From NCBI RefSeq assembly GCF_030272615.1, contig NC_081407.1, positions 145,146,897-145,210,896 of the forward strand: a stretch of DNA of 64,000 nucleotides. Direction: 5' to 3'. The notes beneath the pieces were generated by a model. The model saw only the letters and a program-made list of their open reading frames with translations. It did not search any database and was not told where the DNA came from. Source of the DNA: Cryptomeria japonica (Eukaryota; Streptophyta; Pinopsida; Cupressales; Cupressaceae). Positions 34,933 through 45,800 of this stretch are shown here, piece by piece. The position numbers and the translations under genes were made by a program. Numbering within the stretch: position 1 is the stretch's first letter; every line of letters begins with the position of its first letter.

Positions 34933-36020
34933 CTCCCTCTCACATAGGTAATCCTTCAATGCATCCCAACTGATCTAGACATTTGTGTGGCATTCATCCC
35001 TATCACTTGACACACCCCATAGGAGGAAAGTGTGCAATGACAATTCAAACCCACCAACCTGGAGCCAATCGCCATTATGGGCTATGGAACCCTTGCCCAA
35101 TTACATCATTGCTAGAAAAGTATTCATTCCATATGTCCACTTGTCCCTCACAAATTCCTACATAACCAAGTGCACATATTCCTTCTCCCCTAAACTCTAG
35201 GCCCCAAGCCATAAACAAGGGCATTGGACTTCATGCATTCCTCCCTCAGTAGAATATCCATTATTTGCATGAACAAGGGGTCTTCAATTTTAAAAATACT
35301 TCTCAACCTCTTCTCTGATATTTTTCCAAGGAATGCCAACTGTTGCTTCTATGTAATCAAAGTAAAATTGGCCTCCATGCTCTGCTATGTTGTGCCACTC
35401 GTTTCTCTTCCTATTCTCACTTCTTGAAACTTCTCGAAGCAATATGATAGAAATGACATCCTTGGCAATTAAAAAAAACCCATCAATCTATTCACAATAA
35501 CTACCCTTTACTTGGCATAATGATCTTTGCGAATGACAGCATACGTGTAATCTTAAACCTCGAGATAAATATCTTGGTAATCTTCCCACACCTCATTTGT
35601 TTAACTCTCATTAAACGATGCCGCTAGCTTGGACAAGGTGTTTGGCACCATGTTATGTCTCTTCAATGTGTGGGATACTTTGAATTCATTAAATGAAAGA
35701 TAAATAGTTCCTAATATTTTTATATATTTATTCAATTTTCATGCTATCGCCTCCCCCTTTATTGTTGTATTTAAAACTATTAAAGAATTTCAAGTGTAGT
35801 TTTGAAATGGTTAATTTTTTTGCCATTTTGACAGCCAATAATGCAACTTGTGCTTCAGCCTCATTGATGTTTGATCCTTCCATCAACTTCTTGGCTCTCA
35901 TCGCAACAATACTGCTAGTCCAATCTCATGCTACATATCTCACCCTTGATGGGCCTGAATTACTCTTCAACGCTCCATAAAAGTTTACTTTGACCTATCC
36001 CTCTACTAGTTTGATCCATT
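34933..36020 (-). pseudogene. LINE-like element A: RNase H and C-terminal region
   Basis: Minus strand 36020-35590 encodes an RNase H-like domain of the kind found at the end of plant LINE ORF2. It shows VKVNFYGALKSN (usually NFDGA, so the first catalytic Asp is lost), NINEAEAQVALLAVKMAKK (the Glu helix), SKLHL with the GDS Asp lost, and FKVSHTLKRHNMVPNTLSKL. A further coding-like stretch (KRLRSIFKIEDPLFMQIMD, ALVYGLGPRV) continues with stops to the chromovirus border at 34933 and resumes at 19672. The RNase H assignment is by motif; the C-terminal extension is unknown to me. Confidence 0.6.
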
Positions 36021-36290
36021 TGACTACTTTTTTTTCCCTTGTCTGGATAAAGACATGCCCATTAGCACATCAATTAAGGCTATTATTATTATATTATCGT
36101 ATCATTATATTTTTATTTTATATTTTACATTTATTTTACGTAGAAAACTTTTAATCCCCATTTTTAATAATATTATTTCTAATCTATTATTATACTATTA
36201 TTTTATTAAATTATATATTTAGAACAATGTCGAATTTTTTTTAATTTTTGTATATGTTTGTGAAAAGTTTTAAAGTACTAATCTTTTTTA
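36021..36290. other. AT-rich spacer between two LINE-like fragments
   Basis: Runs of ATTATT and TTTTATTTTA; no features. It probably marks the 5' truncation of element A and the sequence beyond the tail of element B. Confidence 0.4.
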
Positions 36291-36539
36291 TTATTCAAAA
36301 GTAGCTAAGGGGTTGCACCCAATTATATTAATATTAAGAAAATTTACAAGTATAAGATATTCAATCTTGCAAATCGCTACAATGTCTGTCATAGTCCTAT
36401 ACTACCCTAAAATGTCACAATGGACTACTTACATACATACTACCAATACCCTCCACCTATAATACAAGGGTGTAAATATTATAACTAGTCTTGATTACAT
36501 AATTTCATAGAAGAAAAGGGAGGAAAGTAGCATAAGGAT
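36291..36539 (-). mobile_element. 3' end of LINE-like element B (split by the Tat element)
   Basis: On the minus strand an AATATTAATATAATTGGGTG tail followed by CAACCCC resembles plant LINE 3' ends, with an A-run at about 36285. The upstream coding part resumes at 58792 beyond the Tat insertion; removing the 22.2-kb element and one AGGAT restores a continuous frame (KAEYPYATFLPF). Confidence 0.42.
36535..36539 (+). other. Target site duplication, left, of the Tat element
   Basis: AGGAT, repeated exactly at 58787-58791 next to the opposite LTR. Confidence 0.9.
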
Positions 36540-37987
36540 TGTATGTGGGAAAAGCGGGTCGATAGAACTCAATATGTGGAAAACGGAGCTCTATGGAGCC
36601 TTGCTCACACACTCACAGGACTTCTTGGTGCAAGCTATGGAGTAATGAAGTATCACTCAGCTTCCCAAGGTTGGTCCCATGGTTCTCTATCTTATACAGT
36701 CCCTCAAACCAATGTTTTTGCTCTCAGATCACTGAGCAAAATGGTTTAGAGATGGAAAATGCAAGAACGAGGGATGCTTTTTATTGATTTAATATGAGAT
36801 GCATCCTAAGCTATGCATGATTCTAGAAATGCAATAAACTAACTATAAGATGACAAGGTTAGTAAACAAACTATCCTAGCATACTATATTAGTTAATGAT
36901 TTAAGCTAATGATAAAGAAAGTACTCTAAACATGCATATTTAGATTAATTTCTATCTAAAAGAGAGGCTAAAATGATGAGCATAAAATGGTATGAAAGCT
37001 TGAATGTATTTGAGCATAAGTATGATACTACAAACTTGGATGATCAAAATGGAGGAATGAGAGCTCTATTTATAGCAAAAATAGGGCAATGGATGGTCAG
37101 GATTGAAAGAGTTGATCAAGGGTTGAGTTTGAAAGTTGGGAATCCATGTTTGCAATTTGCACCAATGAAATGATGACAATTGTCAACATAGGGTTGGGTT
37201 GAGAGAAGGGGTTGGAGGCATTAAATGCCTAAGAAGACCTTATGGTTATCTAAAGGGTAAGGGTCAAGCTTAAGTTAAGATTACCCATTGGATTAAGAGT
37301 TAATCCAAGGATAAACTCTTGTGCAAATGATTAAGGAATAACCATGGTCAAAGAAATGAATGCTTGAAGAGACCCTTGGGTTGGATGAAGGTTAAGTTAG
37401 GCAAAAAGTCTCTAACCATGTAAGAGGGTTGAATTAACCATTAATGGTTTGGGAGACTTTGGAAAATTAAGTGGTTGAAGACTTGAAGCCTTTAATGGTT
37501 ATCAAAGACTTTAAGGGTTTGAGAAGTGACTTCCCTTTGTTTAGGGATGTGACAAAGTTTAGAAGATGGGTTAGGTTAATTTAGAAGTGATTAGAAGTGT
37601 CTAGAAGAAATTAGGAATAGGTTTTAGAATGCAAGTGGGAGATGTAGGAAAATGCAAGTGGATGGAGGGATAATAGGATTTAATTGAAATAAAGTTAATT
37701 TAATTCAATTTGGTTGCAATTTGGGGAAATTAAATAAATTACATTTATTTAATTTAGGATAAACTATTTAATTAAATTTAAATTTAATTAAAAGTGGATA
37801 GAAGGGATTTAATTGAATAAAATGATTTATTCATTAAATGGTATAGTGAATTTAATTTAAATAAATTGAGTAATTTACTTAATTTAAACAGAAGAATGTG
37901 GGAAATTTAATTAAATTTAATTTAATTAAATAGAGAAATGAACATAAAATATTCATGTAGGAATATGGTCATTTTTATACGTCTACA
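36540..37987 (-). repeat. Tat element 3' LTR
   Basis: 1,448 bp. The U3 side on the right starts TGTAGACG on the minus strand. A minus-strand TATA box (TATAAATA) lies at 37067-37074. The right third is a run of ATTTAATT-rich sequence. It differs from 57346-58786 by a handful of substitutions and a few small indels, which suggests fairly recent insertion. Confidence 0.92.
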
Positions 37988-38001
37988 TTTTGCCCCTCTT
38001 T
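37988..38001 (-). other. Tat polypurine tract
   Basis: AAAGAGGGGCAAAA on the minus strand, immediately before TGTAGACG. The same tract occurs at 62891-62904 in the second element. Confidence 0.8.
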
Positions 38002-38136
38002 GAAGTGACATGTGTGCACATGTTATTTCAAAGAAAATGATGTGTTATCATGATTTATGATCAAATGAAATTTTTGTGTTGCTCTTATGATTTGCAAGTC
38101 GTGCCCCAGATTTGATTTGATGCGTGATGCCCCCTC

Positions 38137-38238
38137 GGGAGATGAATCAATATTTTGAAAATTTTGATTGGATTTGATGATTTGTGTGTGGTGTGTATGA
38201 TTTTGTCTATGTGAAATGTGTAAATTGATTCATCTCCC
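38137..38238. other. 15-bp perfect inverted repeat (hairpin) upstream of the antisense promoter
   Basis: GGGAGATGAATCAAT (38137-38151) pairs with ATTGATTCATCTCCC (38224-38238) around a 72-bp loop, directly after TGCCCCCTC. A shorter hairpin with different sequence lies at the same place in the second Tat-like element (62989-63032). Confidence 0.75.
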
Positions 38239-38321
38239 AATAATTTACAGTTTTTAGGGTATAAGGGAGACTGCGAGCAAATTACATGCCTAGTTCCCTA
38301 ACCCTAATTTCATTTTTCTCC

Positions 38322-38329
38322 TATAAAAG
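38322..38329 (+). promoter_or_regulatory. TATA box for the antisense PMD gene
   Basis: TATAAAAG, 81 bp upstream of the ATG at 38403, in the sequence CTCCTATAAAAGGGG. The spacing allows a short 5' untranslated leader. The second element has TATAAATG at the equivalent place (63166-63173). Confidence 0.7.
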
Positions 38330-38402
38330 GGGAAAAGTGCTTTGATTTGATTCATTTGTGCATTGATAACTTTGGAGAAAGAGAATTTGGAGAGAAGTCA
38401 AA

Positions 38403-41400
38403 ATGCCTATTCCGTATTCCAGGCATCGTTTTGAGCGCATTCGGAGGTACCGGAGACCTGCCGTATATGGACCACTAGTAAGTCAACACTTTTGACCCTT
38501 TTTTATTTTTTATGTTGTCATTTTTGGTCAGTTTTTTATTTTTGAAATTCGGTTTGAGCGGTTTAGCGCGTCAAAGTCACAATTTAGCACATACGAAAAA
38601 TTTAGGTAGCGCATAAAGTTTGAATTTTAGGGTTGCGTCCGAAACAAAATAGTGTAGTGCATAGAAGTTCTCGGTTAGCGCATTGAGAGAAAGTAGCGCA
38701 TGTCGAACGTAGGATAGCGCGTCAGGTTAACAGGATAGCATGTGAGTAAGACCTAGCACATAGGGGTCACAGGGGTTCGCATGGGTAAGGGGTTTTAGCT
38801 CGTAGGGTAGACCTAGCACATAGGGTCAAATAGGTAGCGTCAGCAAGGTATAGGTTAGCGCATAAATAGGTTTTAGCGCATAAGGTAGGTTGAGTGGCGC
38901 ATTGGGGAAAAAAGATAGCATGTGGAGGCATTCTAGCGCATAGGGTAAATAGATTAGCGCGTGGGAAAAACAGCTTAACGCATGGGTGTATTTTAGTGCG
39001 TAGACAATCTGTTTTAGCGCATCAGGAAAAATTTTGTGAGATGGGCTGATTTGTGAAATTGTTGTGTTTTGATGTCATGGTTTTTATTGATTTGTCCAAT
39101 ATGATTGTTGATATAACTTGTTTTGATTTGCGATATTTCAAGTTATGCATAGATATTAATGTGTTGTTTTGATCAAAGCATGATTTGTTTTTGCACTTTG
39201 TTTCAAGTTCATTGTGTGAAGTTTGATTTGTGTTACAAGCTGATATGGGTTGGAAACTTGAGTTGTTTTACAAGCTTATATGGGTGGGAAACTTGAGTTG
39301 TTTTACAAGTTTATGTGATTTGGAGACTTGAGTTGTGTTACAAGTTTTGATATGGTTTTTGATAACTTGAGTTGTTTTACAAGCTGATATGAAATGATAG
39401 GATTTTGAACTTGATGTAGATGAGCAAATTTTTTTATGTTGTTGATATGATTTTGATTTGGATATCTTTGTTTTGATGTGGAAACTGATATTGGACTTGT
39501 TTTCCTGGTTGACAGGAGCGATTGGGCATGGTTCAGTTGCGTGAGCGATTTTCTAGGCCTTGGACTTTGATACCACGGTTGACACAGGCCGACCTGGATA
39601 TTATTGAGAGATGCGATTTGACGTCCCTGTTGGATATGCCTCAATTCACTGTGAACCGAGGGTTACTTACAGCACTTGCAGAGAGGTGGCACAGCAACAC
39701 GAACACCTTCCACTTTGCCACGGGTGAGATGACAGTCACGCCAGAGGACTGTTACAAGATTCTGCGCATACCAGTAGTAGGTTCACTACTACCTTATGAG
39801 CAGTCAGAGGAGGGTGGCATAGAGGCACTTCACCGCATATTCCATGATGAGACAGTATGTGGATATGAGATCCCTTGGCAGGAGTTCCTGGACTTGGATT
39901 ATGCACTACTTCCATCAGTACTGGCAGGGTTTATAGGTGGATTCCTTTGTCCTGATCGCAGGTCAAAGGGATTCTCTGTGGGATGGGGGCTTGTGTTAGA
40001 GGACATGGTTACACAAGGCCGCAGGTTTGCGTGGGGATCGGCTATGCTAGCCCATCTGTACAGGGACTTGCATGAGGTGGTATACCTGGGTTACAGTAGT
40101 TTGTCAGCTGGCATGACGCTCCTACAGGTATGGTGTTGGGAGCACATTCGGGCCGCCAGGCCATTAGCAGACAGAGATAGGCCCGTTGGATGTGCCTATG
40201 CTTATGGGTACAGAGGTCTAGTTGTCCAGCGGAAGCTGGGCAAACTAGAGCATTGGAGGAGAGTGCTGGATGACATTGATATGGTCACATGGCGACCGTA
40301 TACAGGGTGTGAGGTATGGGTGGAGGACAGGTTGGAGATGCCCTATGTGTTTATAACGAGATACCTGATTGGGAGGACCCCATTCGTGATTGAGAGGTTC
40401 GTGGTCACCAGAGTTTTGTGACAGTTTGGTCGACAGTAGGGTATACCTCAGGGTGCCTATTTATATGCATGCCAGAGGCAGGACATACTAGATTGGGGCC
40501 TGACCATTGATAGTGCGGTGGCGGTGGAGGAGTTTGTCGGTTTGGCGGGCCAGATATGGGATTATGCCCCAGAGATTTTGGATGCGGGCATGACAGATGA
40601 GTTCGCGAGATTGTTCACTGCATGGGCAGTGGCGAGGATTTCAGATCCAGAGGAGATGCGACCGTCATTTGATGACGATGATGATGAGGGAGATGGAGAT
40701 GATGAGGATGATGGAGATGGTGGGGGAGGATGATGAGGGAGAGGAGATCAGGGGAGGAGGGGAGATAGAGGTTTGGAGAGAGCAGTGAGACGGGCGGTGA
40801 TGGACAGGGGGAGAGGCAGATTGGCCATTGGAGTCGGTGGAGAGGGGAGAGTGGGAGAGGTACTAGCTGCAGTGGGGGGGACGGATGAGGCGACACAGCC
40901 AGCTCAAAGGAGGAGGAAAGATGTGCTACTACCTCTTGCACCAAGGATAAGCAGAGTTAGAGGGGATGCCCCTGCATAGGTACCGCTACGGGTTCGGATC
41001 CCCACTCATGTTGAGGATGCACAGATTCAGACCCTGCAGGTGACTGTACAGCAGCTGCAGGCATAGGTATTGACATATCAGCGACAGATTACGCAGTTGA
41101 CCACTAAGCGAGACATGGAGATAGAGCGGTGGGGTCGAGCGGAGGAGCTTGCAGCGAGCGTGCAGAGAGCAGCGGCGGGTGGTCTGATGAGAGACACCCT
41201 GAGAGAGATATCTTTGAGAGCTCAGGAGGTGAAGTACTACCGTCGGCACTATGAGGTTGTGGTACCCAGGGATCGCCGAGTACAGAGCTTTACACAGTCG
41301 AGATCTAGTCGATCTCGAGATACTGGGTCGCGGTCTGAGAGCCAAGGTGTGACAGGGCCATCGAGACATGATCCCCCTGGAGATCCAAGGGTGGGGACAT

Positions 41401-41441
41401 CTGGAGCCAAACCATCTCTGTCAGGGGATAGCCATACTTGA
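38403..41441 (+). pseudogene. Spliced antisense additional ORF encoding a plant mobile domain (PMD) protein
   Basis: Exon 1 (38403-38477, 25 codons) opens MPIPYSRHRFERIRRYRRP and ends at a GTAAGT donor. The intron is 38478-39515, ending TTGACAG. Exon 2 (39516-41441) follows in phase 0. Residues of about 30-330 match the PMD fold of plant transposons: FSRPWTLIPRLTQADLDII, TFHFATGEMTVTPEDCYKIL, VLAGFIGGFLCPD, SLSAGMTLLQVWCWEHI. Then come an Asp-rich acidic patch (about 40662-40715), an Arg/Gly-rich linker, a coiled coil (about 41010-41180) and an Arg/Ser-rich tail. The frame is otherwise continuous for about 666 codons but holds stops at 40419, 40443, 40731, 40734, 40977 and 41064. PMD proteins occur in transposons and in host silencing genes; a role for the element copy is unknown. 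Splicing is predicted from sequence only. Confidence 0.85.
38564..39022 (+). repeat. TAGCGCAT motif array inside the PMD gene intron
   Basis: About 22 copies of an 8-9 bp motif, consensus TTAGCGCATA, in 460 bp at irregular 12-35 bp spacing. Seven are exactly TAGCGCAT, three are TAGCGCGT, and the rest differ by one or two bases (TAGCACAT, TAGTGCAT, TAGCATGT). All point the same way, in the sense of the PMD gene. Sequence between motifs is unrelated, so this is a motif array rather than a simple tandem repeat. Confidence 0.88.
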
Positions 41442-41527
41442 GAGACGTGGTCTTTGTTGTATTTTGATCATTGTATTCTTTGTACTGGACACAGAGATGA
41501 TAGATTTTGTACATTTTGATCATTTTT

Positions 41528-41530
<3 letters not shown>

Positions 41531-41581
<51 letters not shown>
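41531..41581. repeat. (AT)n microsatellite
   Basis: About 25 uninterrupted AT units, 90 bp beyond the PMD stop codon. Confidence 0.95.
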
Positions 41582-41582
<1 letters not shown>

Positions 41583-42803
41583 GACATCATTATCTTTGAT
41601 CATGTGGTGTGTTATATGGATGTATGTGCTTATGTGTTCTTTTCTTTACTAATGATGCAATGCTTAAATATATGATATAATGTATGATGCAGGATGTATG
41701 CTTTGATATGTTTGTGAGATGTATCTTGAAAATGAGATGTATGATTTTATATGCTATGAAATGTATCTTTGAGATGTATGATAATGATATGTAACTAAGT
41801 TTAAAATGATATGCAACTAAGTGTAAAATGATATGCAACTAATTGTTTTTGGTAGCATCCTCGTTCTGTATTTGCCATCTGATATAGCCACATGTTGTTT
41901 GCTTTCTTTGTAGGTATCATCATTGAGCATTGATTTGTTTAGGATATGTTGAAAATTTATACAAGCACAATGGTATAAATGAACCATAATGACCTGAGAA
42001 AAATTTACATGATATTTGATTTTACAAGATAGCACAAGCGTCAAGGTATAATTGAACCAGGATGACCTAAGTGCGGATTGCGTAAACAAACAAAATTAAA
42101 TCATTTGTATGCGTGAAGTGGAATCATGCCTTCAGTGATATTCGATGTATCACGTCTCGAGGCAAGTATCCACACAGTACAAGTGATCGCCTCCCAGATA
42201 GAAGACTAAGAAAATATTGGAGTTTCCCCGTGATCTCTAGCTTTGAAGCATTTAGTGAGAAAAGGTAGAGAATCCAAAAAAGTTCAAAATGCAAAAATAA
42301 TCAAGACTTTATGCGATAATGCAACATTTAGTACTTCAGAAAATCATCCATCCTTGGTATTTTTGTGTTTCTTTGTTTTGCTCTGTGATGAAGTGTAGTT
42401 TTGGTTGTTGGATGCAATGTTTCTGAGTTTTGCAAATAGTTTTGGTGTCTTGAATGTTTGCAAGTTTTGATGATTTATTGCCCCTAGCTGAGTGTGCCTC
42501 TTGATGTGAATATGTATAGTGATTTCCAAGCCATGGTGGAATGTGGTAAGAGGATATATATGGATAAACCAGGATAGTGACTACACTAAATATGTCCTGA
42601 ATGGATATGTGCTAAGTGTCGGGCGATGGCCGATAGTGTCATATGGATAAAATGGTATGGAGATAGATAGAGGAGCCGTTCTATCACAATAGCGCCTGTT
42701 TACCAGGTTTTCACCATTTGTTTATATTGTACCTTTTTATTTGCTTTTTTTGGATTTTTTGATTTTTTTTGCTTGTTTTGGCTTTTTCCGTGCATTAGGC
42801 TAC
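41582..42803. other. Convergent 3' region between PMD gene and pol
   Basis: Non-coding interval where the two convergent units of the element end. It holds several imperfect repeats of ATGATATGCAACTAAG at about 41780-41840 and T-rich stretches near 42740. No polyadenylation signal is certain. Confidence 0.5.
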
Positions 42804-45800
42804 TTAAGTGTAGTACTTCTTCAAATGGATGTTGTTAGTTGGTTCATCGTGCACATCTCCATCTGAAGTTGTTAGCTGATAGGCACCTGATCCATAGACT
42901 GATATGATGACATAGGGACCCAACTAGTTAGGTTCAAACTTCCCTTTCTTTTCTCGATCTTGCTGATTTCTTGGATTTTGTTTGAGGACTAGGTCACCAA
43001 CTTTGAAGTTGCGAGGGATGACCTTGTGATTGTAGCTCCTGCACATGTGTTGTTGATATGCTTTGAGATGAGTGTAAGCATGCTGATGTCGTTCATCTAA
43101 TAGTTCAAGTTCTTGCAGTCGGTGAACTCGATACTCTTCATCTGGGATTAAACCTTTCAAAGAGACTCTGAGAGATGGGATTTCTACTTCCAGGGGTAAA
43201 ATGGCTTCTGATCCATATACCAATGAGTATGTTGTTGCTCCTGTAGGTGTACGGATGCTAGTTCTATATGCCCAAAGTACTGGATTAAGTTGTACGTGCC
43301 AATCTTTGCCTACATCATTCACTATTTTCTTTAGGATTTTTAGTATTGTCTTGTTAGATGCTTCTGCTTGACCATTTCCTTGCGGGTAGTATGGTGTAGA
43401 GAACCGATGTTGGATTTTGAATTTTTCACATAGTTCTTGTACATCTTGATTTTTGAAAGGTCGTCCATTATCTATGATGATTGAACTTGGAATACCATAT
43501 CTGCAGATCAAATAATTTAGGATAAAAGAGACAATTTGTTTCCCAGTTACTATGGTCATGGGAATTGCTTCTATCCATTTGGTAAAGTATTATGTTGCCG
43601 TTATAATGAACTTGTATCCATTTGAAGATGAAGGATGAATTTTGCCGACCAAGTCTAGTCCCCACTGACAAAAGGGCCACGATGTTGTAAATGGCTGCAG
43701 TTCCTGTGCTGGTGCATGTATCAGATTGCCATGGATCTGGCATTTAGGACATTTATTGGCGAAGTGATATGAATCTTTCTCCATTGTAGGCCAGTAGTAT
43801 CCCATCCTTAGAAGCTTTTTAGCAAGAGTAGTCCCACTTGAATGTGTGCCACAAATACCATCGTGAAGCTCGTGTAAAGCGAAATCAGAATCATTACGAT
43901 CAAGGCAACGAAGAAGAGTACCATCTAGACCTCGACGATACAAAGTATCAGCGGTAAGGGTATAACGGGCAGCTTGTCAGATAAAATTACGTTTCTGGTT
44001 ACAGGATTGGTCAATGGGTAAGATATTGTTCTTGAGGTAGTCATATATTGGTCCATATAACGGAGAATCTGAACCAATCAAGGCATAGATAACATGGGAT
44101 TCAGAGTGGTCATAAGCTGGGGAGAATAGTTGCTCTACCAGGAACTCGTAATGACTCTGTTGCTCTAGAATTTGTAGTAATGAAGTGATAGTAGCCATTG
44201 CATCGGTTGCTTTGTTGTTCAACCTTGGTATTTGCTCAAAAGTGATGTGCACAAAATACTGTTTGAAGTCATCCACCATTCACTTGTAGGGTAGCAGCTT
44301 GTCATCTTTTGTCTGATAGTCGTTGTTGATTTGATTGACGACTAGTTGTGAGTCACCGTAGACTTTTAACTATGTGATTTTCCATTCGATGGCCATTTTG
44401 ATGTCTATAACCAATGCCCCATATTTAGCCACATTATTTGTGCATGGGAACATAAGCCTATATGATCTTGGTATAGTGTGTACTTTAGGAGTGATGAATA
44501 GAATGCCAGCACCTGAACCATGTTGTGTGTAGGATCCGTCAAAGTATAGGGTCCATTGTTTGGTAGAAATAGCAAGAACATCCCTATCTGGAAATTCAAT
44601 CTCCATAGTTTGTTTTCCTAGTAGCCGTGCTTCAGCTAGTTGATCTGCAATTGCTTGTCCTTTGATGGCTTGTCTTTCTATGTATTGGATATCAAATTCA
44701 CTGAGAATCATGACCCATTTAGCTAATCTGCCTGTAAGAGCTGCCTTGCTGAGTAGATATTTGAGAGGATCAATTTTTGCTACTAGCTTAATGGTGTGTG
44801 CTAGCATATAATATCAGAACTTCTGAGATGCGAAGACCACTGTTAGGCAAGCCTTTTCAATGAATGTATAGTTGAGTTCATAACCATTCAATGTCCTACT
44901 GATATATGGCTCGTTCTTTTCCTTGTTGATCTTCTTGTGCCAATAGTGCCCCCAGCGATATATCTGTTGTTGAGATATATAGGATAAGTGGCTTTCCTAT
45001 GACTGGTGGTACCAGAACTGGTGGATTCATCAGGTACTGTTTGATTTGGTAAAAAGATTCTGCACACTTGGTCTCCCATCTGAATGGTACATTTTTGTGT
45101 AGTAAATGGTTAAATGGTAGACTTTTATCTGCTAGCTGAGTGATGAATCGCCTGATTGATTGAAGTCATCCTTGTAGAGATCTGAGTTGACTGATATTCT
45201 TTGGTGGTGGCATTTCTATAATGGCTTGTACCTTTGCTGGATCTACTTCAATACCTTTAGCTGAGACTATGTAGCCTAGTAACTTGCCTGATGTAACCCC
45301 AAAGACACACTTCTTAGGGTTGAGCCTGACTTGGAATTTCTCCAATCGATCAAAGATCTTTGTTAGGATGCTAAGATGTTCCGCTCTAGTGAAGGATTTA
45401 GCTAGTAAATCATCCACGTAATCTTCCATAAATGTGTGCATCATGTCATGAAATATTGTTGTCATTGCTCTTTGATAAGTGGCCCCTGCATTCTTTAAGC
45501 CAAAAGGCATAACGTTCCAATAGTACGTTCCCTAAGGACAGGTGAACGAGGTTTTATCTTGATCTTCTAGGGCTATTTTGATTTTATTATAGCCTGAGAA
45601 ACCGTCCATTAGTGAGAGCATTGCATGGCCTACTGTGAGATCTACAATTATGTCAATACTAGGCAGAGGAAAGTCATCTTTTGGACAAGCTTTGTTGACA
45701 TCTCTGAAGTCAGTGCATATTTTGATACTACCATCTGGTTTTGATACTGGAACGATGTTGGAAATCCATTCTGCATAGTCAATGGGTCAGATGAATCCGA

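Noticed and set aside
40615-40944. 109-codon minus-strand frame rich in His/Pro/Leu
   Set aside because: Shadow of the acidic and Gly/Arg-rich part of the PMD gene on the other strand.
38403-41441. Independent host PMD gene rather than part of the retroelement
   Set aside because: It lies within AGGAT-bounded LTRs, between pol and the 3' LTR, and the same arrangement recurs in the second Tat-like element.
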